From Myrica gale (taxonomy: Eukaryota; Streptophyta; Magnoliopsida; Fagales; Myricaceae): 64,000 bases of DNA. Below are positions 37,329 through 48,173 of this stretch, one piece after another. Both the position numbers and the translations under genes were made by a program. The stretch is taken from the NCBI GenBank assembly GCA_963930655.1, contig OZ005602.1, positions 28,223,840-28,287,839 on the forward strand, read 5' to 3'. The notes below the pieces were generated by a model. It worked only from the letters and a program-made list of their open reading frames with translations, was not told the origin of the DNA and made no database searches. Position 1 is the stretch's first letter. Every line of letters begins with the position of its first letter.

Positions 37329-38358
37329 ATATGTATTTTCCTATCTATTTTATATATATAGTTTAATGTGTTGTGGTTTATAAGTCAAGTCTTTCAACAT
37401 TATGGCTTTTTTATTGTTTCTGTTCATTATATCTATTTTACTATAAAAATATATTCAATACACATATTTTCTACTTATAGAGTGCTAAAATCTGGCAATA
37501 TAATCCCATTGTTTTTGGGGAAAATTTATTTAGATTAGTTTGAAGAGTTGCTCATCGGTAGAGTAGGTAGGAGAATTACATGTTGATTACTTGTCTCAAA
37601 TTTCTCACATCTCATGCGTAAGAGAGAGGGAGAGAGGAGATATGGTTTATAAATCTTTGTTCATTTATATTTTGATTACTTAATATGCTGAACATGATAG
37701 TAACCTAGTAGACATATAAATGTTGTTTATTTGAAGAGATTAGAACGTTGGTGTTTAAAGTTTTATTGTTTTTAATTTTGATTAGTGAATTGAATTGGTT
37801 GATGAATTTTCATTTTGTTTTGTTTAGATTATGGATAAGTTTTGGATAAAAAAAAGTCAGCCAATGTGGAATCGCTTAGTACTCCTACTTTTGATGCGAA
37901 TATTAGTTCGAAAAGACCTTGTCTTTTGTTTAGTCTAGATCATATTATTGCTGACTCAAGGTTACGTAAACTCATTGAAAAATATGATGTTGGGATTGGA
38001 GATTAAATTCGTAAGGAGTATTTGATCAAAATTCTTTGTCAATCACTTGGCTTGTTGGTCATGATTTTCCTAAGAAGCAAAATGGGAAAACAATGAGGGG
38101 TTATAGAGAGTTATAGTTCAAAACCAATAAGCAATATGAGAAAATAATGAGGGGTTTTAGAGAGCTATGATTCAAAAATTATGAGTAAGAATATTTTTTA
38201 AGGAGTTACAGTAGTATATTTCAATATTTTTAATGTTTTTATTCATTAGTTTTCGTTATTTTAACTCTAAAACGCCTTTTACATTAAGTAAGAAAAAAAT
38301 TTGTCATTTCGCTTTAGGAGTTTGCCCCCCCTCAACTTGAGTCCTGGTTCCGCCACTG
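37240..38358 (+). mobile_element. hAT-superfamily element with transposase remnant
   Basis: 1,119 bp. The ends are inverted: CAGTGGCGGAGCCAAG at the left and, read on the opposite strand, CAGTGGCGGAACCAGG at the right. It is flanked by an 8-bp target duplication, TCTATGTG (37232-37239) versus TCTATGTA (38359-38366), as expected for hAT. From 37829 the interior retains a decayed transposase N-terminus: MDKFWIKKSQ and, in a shifted frame, SSKRPCLLFSLDHIIADSRL, then a stop. This resembles the TTF-type/ZMYM-like hAT transposases. It is non-autonomous and contains an (AT)n run at 37291-37325. Confidence 0.85.
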
Positions 38359-39439
38359 TCTATGTATTCATGTATGCACATACGATAAGAACTGTATAAG
38401 CATTATCACGCAACTATGAAGAGATAAATTGCACCTCACTCAAACTTGATTACAGGAGCCAGGAAATAGTTATAATACAGTATATTTGATAACGGCAAGA
38501 ATCCTGTAGATCCCAATGAGATCCAAACATGAACTAAGCTTCCGTCTATTGACAGCCTCATAAAACTTGTTCACTTTTTATAGACGTATAGGCTACCTAG
38601 ACATCAGTGGGATGATTTTCACATACTTAACCAAGTGTCATCATCCGAGTATGCAACAAGTAGCTTTCCAAACTGAATGGGAGAGATCATACCATCTGAT
38701 CTCACCACGACCTTTTAGCATTTCCCAATTAGTCTCATCTTTTGAAATATCATAAATTATCCTAGTAAGGTACTCAGTTAGATGTGAGATACAAAACTTC
38801 TATCTCATTGTCCACAACAGTGAATGAAAAGTTTCGAATTCATATCAATTCCATAGAACTTAAGCTTTCTAATTTTTTCATGCTTGATATTCTAGCCACC
38901 ATATGACGCTCGCTTGGATTTGGCAAAAGAAAAAGATGAATGAACAGAAGAGCATAAAATATAAGAGCTCTTTACCTGAAATTTGTCCGAGACCATATGC
39001 CGAAGTCTCTGATAATAAATAGGCCCAATAAATATCTCACACGTGAGTTCAGTTCCATAAACTCCACTGTACAATACCTTCACACCATGGTAATTGAACC
39101 CCTTTTCTTTTAACATTTCACCAAGTTCCTCAACAAGTAAACCAGGCTTTGAACCGGTCCCTCCATCTGCTTTCTTGAGGGAACCATACTCTAATGCAGC
39201 CTCCACTTTGGCTTTCTTGACTGAACCAGCAAAAGGTGTTGCATCCACAAATTTTCCCTTTAAGCTACCTCCCTGCCATCAAAAACTTTTAAGCATCACT
39301 TTTCTTCGTAATGCCACCAGAAAAGGCTGTTATGCCACTCGTATTCTATCAGAAGCATGCATATCATCCCAATTCAAAATAAAAGTTTGTGGAAATGAGC
39401 ACCCTACTTCCTTGATTGTTGATCACTTATCCTCATATG

Positions 39440-40215
39440 TGATTGAGGAATTTCGAACACCGGACGGTTGGGTGTTCTTGGACGGAATCGTGGTAGCTTG
39501 AGTGGCTCAAGTGGATTTACTGCGAAGAGTAACTTGGGAGTGGCTGGGATCGATGATCTTCATCCCCTGCAGAGGCAGATTCAAGAGGGTTTCTTGAGTA
39601 AGGTTGCGTGTACTGTAGATTAACTAGTTTGTTAGATCTATAAGATCACGTTGTAACCGAGGTCAAATCCCTAGTGAAGTTTCGTTCTGGACGAGGTCCC
39701 GGAGAGTTTTTCTCTCAAATAGGTTTCTATTTGAGAGTTTTTCGGTGTTGTGTGTTTGATTTGTGTTCATTATTCGTTGATTTAGATTACTGTGTTAATT
39801 TCTAACGATTTTTGTTTGAAAGTGTTTTTCAAGATTGATTGTCAAACGTTATCTTTATCATTGTACAAGAAGAATTCAGGTAATGGTCTGATCTGATCTT
39901 GTGTTAATTCTTAGAAGATATGCTGCTGTTGTTAAAGTGTGAAAATCATAATACGTTAGGTTATATTGAATCTGTTGTGAGTAGACTATTGCTAGAATTT
40001 GATTGAGTTTACTGCATGTTAGCCTGAATTTTTACAACATATTATTTGTCTAAGAACATGGTTCAAACTTGAATATTATTCTTACAAAGTTGTATAACAG
40101 TACAGATTTGTTTGTATGCTATAGAGAGTCTGATTCTTTTATCATTTTAATTACTACACTTTATTTTAAAATACTTATTCATCCCCTCTAGGTTATTTGA
40201 GTCTAAAACAGTTTT
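39440..40215 (+). mobile_element. copia-like LTR remnant
   Basis: The stretch has the feel of a copia LTR: GAGGTCCCGGAGAGTTTTTC, then a T-rich leader-like part, ending CATCCCCTCTAGGTTATTTG with GTCTAAAACA. A degraded primer-binding-like TGGGTCATCACG follows about 10 bases after that end. No internal gag or pol domains were found, so it is at most a solo or truncated LTR. The edges are approximate. Confidence 0.4.
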
Positions 40216-40699
40216 TTCAATGGGTCATCACGCTAGTCTCCTCAAAGTTTACATGTACGAATTCACTACTATAGATTTATAGTACAAGTTATTCTCATTA
40301 TTAAAAAAATAAAAACAAAAACTCTATTACATATAACGCAATCCTTTCAAATCTTTATAATTGAACATTTTCAACCAAATATAATCTTATAAAATCGTAC
40401 AACTATTTGTCCTTTAAATGATTCCGATTTTAGCTAATTAATTGTGTTATCTAAAAACTCCAACCATAACCTCAAGTAAGGTAATTTCTCAAGCATTAAA
40501 ATACCAATTAGTTGCTGGCAAGCACACCACTCGGCTAGATTAAGGGCTGCAACGTTGCCTTCACGCGTAGTCGAGATAAATCTCCCCTCAGGATGAAGTC
40601 CCTCGAATCACTCTAACTGATTTTAGCTTACACTGAAAAAAATACGAGAATAAATAGTGAATTAAAAATAACTGTAAATAGCAAGTTAATGGAATTGAG

Positions 40700-40915
40700 A
40701 AAATCACAATTTTAAATTTAAATATTATATATCTATTCCATCACTTTTAAATTCAAACATTAGATTTTCATCTCCATCACTTCAAAATTTAAATATTAGA
40801 TCTATATCTCATCACTTTTAATTTTAAATAAAATATTAGATGATCTCTGTTCTATCATTTTTAAATTCAAACATTAGATCTTCATCCTATTACTTCAAAA
40901 TTCAAATATTAGGGG
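40700..40915. repeat. Degenerate AT-rich minisatellite
   Basis: At least five imperfect units of roughly 35-45 bases share the core TTCAAA(C/T)ATTAGAT(C/T)TTCATC with CATCACTT. The array runs up to ATATTAGG at 40912. No coding capacity. Confidence 0.65.
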
Positions 40916-41210
40916 ATGTTCGGTCAATGAGTTTTGTGAGGATTTTTTGTGTTTTGAGAATTTTTATGTGATGTTAAATTTAATTACATATTATTATTTT
41001 GATTATAAAAAGTACAAGGTACTACCTGTTATGCTAGCAAATCTCATACATCCAAAGAGTATGTCCATTATTAGAAAATCTGCATCAATTTCATAAAAAT
41101 TAAGGACCATGATTCGTCCATCCAAGATATTTTTATTTTTTTCCATTCTATCTTCAGTGGCAGGTATCGAAAATAAATGTACAAAATATAGCTCAAGCCA
41201 TGCCAAGCTT

Positions 41211-41460
41211 ATGTTCGTGTTGAGTAAAAATGTAGGATTTTAGAGAAGTTATGAATTTTTATGTTGAATAGTGTTTTATTGGTGTTTGTGTAAAGTGGAG
41301 AGAGAAATGATTTGAGCTAATTGTTTAATAAAAAAATATTAGAGTTATGTGAAAAAGTATAGAGAGAGAAAATTTATGTTGAATAAAAAATTAAAAAATT
41401 GTTGGAGATTGTCTAAAATGTATTGGTATTTATGTTTGAATTCTAAATATGTTCGGGGGT
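41211..41460 (-). mobile_element. MITE (GTTCG-terminus family), copy A
   Basis: About 250 bases that are, by eye, over 90% identical to the reverse complement of 63734-63980. Shared blocks include AAATTTATGTTGAATAAAAA, ATTGGTGTTTGTGTAAAG and TAGGATTTTAGAGAAGTT. The ends carry GTTCG. A stretch just to the left (40917-40980) matches 63247-63310, another related element. Confidence 0.8.
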
Positions 41461-42229
41461 AGATTTGTGAATATAGTTAGAATCCTTAAAAAGTGTGAAA
41501 AACATATCCAAAATTCTCTGACTGCAGTGACCCACCACATGTTGAACACGTGTCCTCCCAACATTCTTTCCCAAATACTTCTCCTTGCGAAACCAACTGG
41601 GAGTCCAACTCCAATGCAACTTCCTTTCCATCCCACTTTTATCCAAACCAAAGTTCTAATTTGTTTTTTTTTCAATATATTTTTTTTAAATTATATACCA
41701 TCTCTAACTAAAACATTTACTGAAACTCTATCTAACACAATTAATTTCTATTTTAAGTAAATAATACTATTAATAATATTTTAGATAATGGTATGAATAT
41801 AGTAAATCTGATCTGTGTTCTTTATGTAATTTTGAAGAGGGGATGTAATGATGAGTCAAGCTTTAATAAATTCTTCATATTATTTAATATCTGTTGGTAA
41901 TTACTGAAAAATAGAGAATTTGTAAGTGCCCAAAGAATTAATTAGAACATAATTTTAATACTTATTGGAAGAAATGTACTAGAAGTCACAAAAATATTTT
42001 TTATTGGATTTTTATATAATTTAATTTCAATAAATTAAATTATTATATAGCATCTTCGATAGTAATAAGATAATTTAAAATCTTGAAAGATGGATTAGAT
42101 TTATGATTAAAATAAGGTGAAGCTAAATTAAACATAAAATTAAGAACTAAAATTAAATTAAATTAAATTGTCGTTTAAATGAAAATAAAGCATCATAAAT
42201 TTTTTTTTGATCTTATTTGAAGAAGAACT

Positions 42230-42477
42230 TACTCTTCCTAGCTGTCTCTCTCTCACCTCCCCGAAAGAGACCTGGTCTTCTTTCCATCTCCCTCCCTCTT
42301 GTTTGTTTGAACCCTGTTCTGATTTCTTGTGTATATTTGTGTAGGTATGTATATATTGCATATACGTTTTACTGGTGGTACTTATTTTTCAGTTTTTGTA
42401 TGTGCGATCTTTGCAGGTGGGATTTATAGAGGAAGATCTGATGTACTTGGCGGTGGATCTCAACTATACACAAGATC
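42230..42477 (+). promoter_or_regulatory. ERI2-like 5' leader with overlapping upstream frame
   Basis: A likely leader intron ends at TTTGCAG|GTGGG (42418). The remaining leader has an upstream ATG at 42441 opening a 16-codon frame that ends at 42491, past the main start at 42478, in a different frame. Confidence 0.5.
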
Positions 42478-45400
42478 ATGATGGCCCTTGAAACCAAAGG
42501 TATGTATTTTTTCTTCTTCTCAATTTAACGTTGTTGTTGATCTGACGGTTACTAGGTCGTTTCTGTGTGTCAGTGTGTTCTGTTATTTTGATCGGTTTGA
42601 TTTAGCTCGCGTGGGATGTTGTTAGATTGTTTTCTTAATATATCATGTGAAATTTGCTCGAGCATTGTTGATATTCCTTTGAGAAAATGATTTGGTCACA
42701 CTGTTAGTGATGGGAGTATAATTTCCAATGACCATGTGACAAGTAATTGTGATATAGGTTTTGGATTCTGAGGCAGTTCGAGTAAATTTAAGTTGCTTTT
42801 TGGCTTAAAATTAAAAATTAGTGGCTCAATTATCTACTGGAGTGTGATATGAGAGTTCTGTTCTAGGTTGAATAGAGATGTAGAAGTAATGTAATAGCAA
42901 AAGTTCTTTCTTTTATATTTTGGGAGAATGTGATTTTAGCCTGAATTCTAAACCAGTTACCCTCTTGAACTGAGGTGTATGCCATGGGTTGGGAAATTTC
43001 CTATCTGGGCATTATATCAAACAAGTTGGCATTTTATCACGCCCCATACGCTTGCATGCGGGCAATTTGTGGTGGGTGAGGACGATGGTGTGTCTGAATA
43101 TCTTAATTCCAAAGGACTTTTTGGATGATTGACTGTAGACGGGGAAGTGGTTTTGGTAAGGGTTAATGAGTGTTATTGTGCAGACATGATTAGTGGGTTT
43201 TTACGAACCAACATATCCGGGTAAGAGACAGACCCAGTGAACTGCCTTATATGTACTCTGCTCGCAACTTTCATTTGCCTATATGAAAGCAGGGCTTGGT
43301 GGCCATTCCTGCTGGTGGCTGCTAGGCCGGAGGAAGTCTTTCACCATGGAATTTGTATGGCTGTTTGTTGACCTTCAAGATGGTAACACAATCATAGTAG
43401 GAAAGAAATGAGATAAGTATGTAAGTTTTAGTGCCAATATGTCCAACCGTCAAATTATAGCATGTTCTGATCAACTTCTGGTAATGTCTTTAGATTTACA
43501 GGCAAACATCATACTTGAGACAGAGATGCATGATGGTGTCTGATTGAGGTTATTTTGAGCCCGCTAGTGTGGTCAGAAGTTGTTGATGGACTTTAAGTCT
43601 GTTGAGACGCATGGTTGTGCTCTCTTGAGTTAGTTTGGAATTTTTTCCATAAATTCCTATAAGGAGTGTTGGGAATGTTCAGGAACTGGCTGCCATTCTG
43701 GGTTGTAGAGTTTCCTCACTTCCGATGACATACCTTTACTTCTTTGTTTTGAGGCAGTTTTAGGACTTAAGGTCAATCTATCTAAGTCTGAGGTTATTCC
43801 TATAGGGAGTGTTGGGTATGATTGTTGGTGTGGAGAGCAAGCTTTGATAGCTTTTTTTCCAGACAGGTTGGGGGGTGGTAAAGGGGGATGTGATAGCTAT
43901 GTTCAATGAATTTGTGCAGAATGGGAGGTTTGTCAAAAGTTTGAATGCTACTTATATTGTTCTTATTCCGAAAAAAGTGGGAGTGGTTGAGTTACGATTC
44001 ACCGCAAGGTGGCATTTACTGTGCCTGAAACTGTTGGCTTGGGGGTGAAGGGACTGCGGGATGTTTGTCGGCTTCTGATGAGGAGTTAATTTGGAATTAT
44101 GTGATGGGTCTGAGGAGGCAGCTCGATGGGTTAGTTGACTTGTTGAAAAAAAAGGCATGCGCTGTTCCAGATCCAGAAAAGCAGCTCCCGGATTCGATCC
44201 AGCATCCACATGAGCACCTAAAACAACACTACGTAACTCATGCCCACCTGGAACTTTCTTTCTAGAATAACCTTCCTGTATGTGGTGGTGTTTATGGAGG
44301 GAAAGAAATAGTAGATGTTTCGATAATAAGGCGTCTTCGTTGGAGTTCTTAAAGGGACATATGTTGCAGTCTCTTTTCTTATGGGCTAATTTGATGTTGG
44401 GTTTTCCTTTTTTGACTCTTTCGGATTTCAGTAGCTTTTTTAGCTTGATGCTTTAGTTGTTCTCAGTATAGTCTTTTGTACTGTTAACACTTTTTTTCTT
44501 CAAATTTATTTTTTCTTACTTATATGAGAAAAAAGATTGCTTTTAGACTTTTTTTGAAGTAAGAAGTTTGCTAAGAGAAACATTGTTGTGCAACTCAAGT
44601 ACATGAGAGTTATGAAAGAGAAAAGCACTTTAAGAGGTGAGTAACAATGGAAAATCAGGGAAATAGGGAGCAGAGAAACGACCATAGATTGCAATAAAAG
44701 GGATGTTTTTTGACTTGCCAGAATTCTTGTGATTCCTTATCAGTTGAATTGTAGCCGCTTTGATACTGAATAGTTTCTTAGCAATTCTGATGAAAAGTTG
44801 GCATAAATATGTGAATATGTCTGTTAATTTCTGTTATATTGAACAGCTGATAATGCTGCTGAAATTCAATGTCTTAATGAAGTGTTTTGCCGCTTGTCAA
44901 CTTTACTGCAGAAACTATGCAAAAGGACTGTGAGGCATCCTTGAAATGCCTCCAGAGCCAGGGAGTCCCTTACAACCTGCAGTGTAATGGGAATTCTATA
45001 TATAACTTTAAAGAGCTTAAAGATGAAATTAGTACTCACTATGGTGGGGATGTTGAGCCTGACCGACCATTGGGTAGCAAGTTTCCTGACCAGCCTAATG
45101 ATTTTCACAACAAACCTACCTACCAACATGCTTTTGGCACCTGGTCGACTTTCCATTTTGACTCTCAAAAGGTGCAGCAGTGCCAGATTAATTCTTTTGA
45201 GAACCAGTTCTACCAATTTCCTGCGGAGAATTGGTTTCAGTATCTTCCATTTAATATGATTGCTCAAGGTCATCCATATGATTTCCAAGTTCAAGATTTT
45301 CAGTATTTTGTGGTCATAGACTTTGAGGCTACCTGCGACAAGGATAGAAACCCCCACCCACAAGAGATAATTGAGTTTCCATCTGTTATTGTGAGTAGTC

Positions 45401-48173
45401 TAACTGGCCAGCTGGAAGCATGTTTTCAGACATATGTGCGGCCAACTTGCAATCAGCTTCTGAGTGATTTCTGCAAGGGTCTGACTGGTATCCAGCAAAT
45501 TCAGGTTTGTTCTGAACTCAGTTTGCGCACAATCTAGGAACAAAATGTAGCAAGCTGAGCGGTCAGTTGCAATACTCCATTGATATTGCAACACTGCTGA
45601 AGAAGTGGGCTCCAACTTCTCCCTTGAGACTTGTTTTGCTGAAATGAAGGACTTTAAAATCTGTATGCTTGTCTTTGATGGATCTTTTCATTACTTTTCT
45701 TTCCTTTTTTATTTTTTAAACTTATAATCTTAGTTTAGTGCCTCGAAAATTTCTGGGCATACAAATTAGGATTTTGATTGAGATTTTCTGTAACACGAGC
45801 AGCTTCTTTGAAATTTTCAATGTCCACGTGCTTTACACTTTTGTTAATGAAGTTCTACTTCAGACTGGTACACCATCTGTTTGTCTCTGAGTTGTGGATT
45901 CTAGCATTCTGGAGATATGACAGATGGTTAAACAACATTAGAGTCCTGAGGAAAAGATATTCATGGGAAGTGCTAATTTGCATTTCAGATCCCGTCCTTT
46001 AGTACACCAGCCACATTTACAGACATGCAAACATAGGGAAAAAGATCGGTGGGATGCTGGTCAGGCCGCCCAAAAAACTTATATTGTCAGTACCAGCCTT
46101 AGGTTATGGTCTTTCTGCAATCATGATCTAGGTCAGGATATGTTAAGGTACGGATATATTAAATGCTATAGAGTCATTTATCTTTTGGAGGAGCAATTAA
46201 TTGCTATGCATAATCTATGCTTGTCAAATGGGACATGCTGACATGCGCATTACCGTATCATGATTTTGGATGTGTGTGCAATTTCATGCTAATCTCTTAG
46301 TGGAATATTGGTCTGTGTACAGGTATGTTGGTGTTATTGGGGAAAAGCTTACAGAATCAATGCTATTGGAATTTACTGGTCAATTATACCTTATAAGAGC
46401 TTGTGAAGTTTTACGAATTGTGTCGATTATTAACAAATGGACAATTTTAAGTTGTGGCAAATATTGCTTGGTAATTTTTGAGTGGTGAAATTGAGTGAAA
46501 AGAAAAGAAATTGGAGACTGTTTCAAGGATATTTATCTTTATGTTTTGTTGATAAGTGGTTATAGCTATGTTCCAAGTTGGTTCATTAATATGGAGGTGG
46601 AAAGAATTTACATAGTGTTCATTGGTACAGAAATAGTATTCTGAATGCCGGGAAAATCTAGTGTCATGACATTGAACATGCCACAACTGGTCCGTGAGCA
46701 ACTTGTTGGGATCAACTTGAACTCCAAATCATGTTCGGTTCTCACCATTGATTAGCTGTCTCTGGAGCTCAACGTTGCCTCCTCCCCTCTCATGTTTGAC
46801 CGAATAGAGTGGAGAGTATGGGGATGCAATTGGAAACACTTTATATTGATCATGACTTAAGTGAGAGTGATAATGAGACTGGGCCAAGTTAGTTTGAGGA
46901 TGAAGGTACAGTAGAGAGTTATTAGCCCTAAGATGAAGGCTGAAGAGATGTTATTACCCTCGAGGGGTACTAAGAACTTATATAGGTACATGGTCTTTGT
47001 AATTGAAGTCCATAAGCCAATCAACGATATGACTGTTGCACACAAAAGTTGTATGCATTGCATCTAGTCACACCGTTCAACATTTGCATATATGGACACA
47101 AACATGTAGCTCTTAACATATACTATAAATATAAACCAAGAAATGCTACGCCACTTAGCTCAACTAAATCTAAACCGTCCACTGATTGGAGTCAGCTGTA
47201 ATGTATTAGTCAAATAATGTTGTGTAGTGCCTAAACAATAAATTGAATTTGGATAATATTTTTTGAAAGGTATAGGACCGTGCTGAACCGGATGAAATAT
47301 GTTACTAAATATACATGAAATGAGACTTGTATGAGAACCATACTGGATTCTGCATCTATGCACTGTGCTGTGTAACAACAAGGGTCCTAATGTTAAAAAA
47401 ATTGTGCTTATGAGGTTTAACTTTGTTCTTTATATATTGTCTGGTGCCAGGTGGACAGAGGTGTTACTCTAAGTGAGGCTCTCCTTAGGCATGACAAATG
47501 GCTTGAGAAGAAGGGTATTAAGAACACCAACTTTGCTGTGGTGACATGGTCAAATTGGGATTGTCGAGTGATGCTGGAATCTGAGTGTCGATTCAAGAAA
47601 ATCAGAAAGCCTCCTTATTTTAACCGGTAAAATACTGCAGATACTGAACTATTGTTTTTTGAACTCTTTTCACCCGGATACGATCTGATTTAAGCTTTCT
47701 ACGGGTCTTCTTTTCTTAGATGGATCAACTTAAAGGTTCCTTTCCGTGAGGTTTTTGGTGGTGTGAGGTGCAATCTTAAGGAGGCAGTTGAAATGGCGGG
47801 CTTGGCATGGCAGGGCCGTGCTCACTGTGGCCTGGATGATGCCAAAAATACTGCTCGTCTACTTGCACTCCTCATGCACAAGGGTTTCAAATTCTCCATT
47901 ACAAACTCCCTGATGTGGCAAACAACTGACTGTTCATTGATGTGGAAGCAGTCTCCAGAGCCCGTGTCTTTTTCCCCTCATCAGCCACAGAAACTGAAGG
48001 ATATGCATGTTCCTGTTTTGCATTACCACCCTTATTGTTTCTGTGGGGTGAAGAGCAGCAGAGGGATGGTCAGGAAGCCAGGGCCGAAGCAAGGTAGCAT
48101 TTTCTTTGGGTGTGGGAACTGGACTGCCACAAGAGGAGCCTTCTGTCAGTACTTTGAATGGGTTTCTCCCTGA
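42478..48173 (+). CDS. ERI1/ERI2-like 3'-5' exonuclease with GRF zinc finger
   Basis: Four exons: 42478-42499, 44912-45504, 47451-47626 and 47720-48173, GT-AG and in phase, giving 414 residues. The DEDDh exonuclease core spans roughly residues 140-345. Exo I is DFEAT (Asp144, Glu146), Exo II lies around WSNWDCRVM, and Exo III is HCGLDDAKN with the His-x4-Asp spacing of the DEDDh subgroup. A C-terminal zf-GRF module follows: CFCGVKSSRGMVRKPGPKQG with later FFGCGNW and CQYFEW. The exonuclease-plus-GRF layout is that of animal ERI2. Relatives trim 3' ends of small, ribosomal or histone-type RNAs, but the plant substrate is not evident. Intron 1 (2.4 kb) contains LINE debris. The gene converges on RBR1. 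Confidence 0.92.
43540..44480 (+). mobile_element. Decayed, rearranged LINE fragments in intron 1
   Basis: Translated pieces match plant L1-type LINEs. AVLGLKVNLSKSEVIPIGSV lies near 43755-43815. QTGWGVVKGDVIAMFNEFVQ and SLNATYIVLIPKK lie near 43860-43980. A C-terminal piece (RCFDNKASSLEFLKG) lies near 44310-44360. Stops and frame changes interrupt all of them. The first two pieces appear in reverse of their normal order in a reverse transcriptase. Confidence 0.7.

Larger units (their letters stand above)
36150..39272 (-). pseudogene. NRPA2: RNA polymerase I subunit 2 (NRPA2/RPA135) 3' fragment
   Basis: Only two coding exons of the ~1,180-residue second-largest Pol I subunit are present: 38976-39272 ([20 protein letters not shown] to MVSDKFQ) and 36150-36553 ([20 protein letters not shown] to the stop). 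They cover the hybrid-binding/clamp end, with [20 protein letters not shown] and the C-terminal zinc finger. At 36355-36370 the frame breaks right after VCSLCGS. The expected continuation ([19 protein letters not shown], then [20 protein letters not shown]) is in another frame, consistent with a small deletion not divisible by three. Upstream of 39272 the sequence becomes retroelement-like and then another gene, so the rest of NRPA2 is absent. The intron carries a hAT element and three LINE-tail insertions. I read it as a truncated pseudogene; a missed far-upstream part is unlikely. Confidence 0.85.

Noticed and set aside
39273..44000. More upstream NRPA2 exons
   Set aside because: I looked on the minus strand for domains preceding [12 protein letters not shown] and found only LTR, MITE and intronic LINE sequence.
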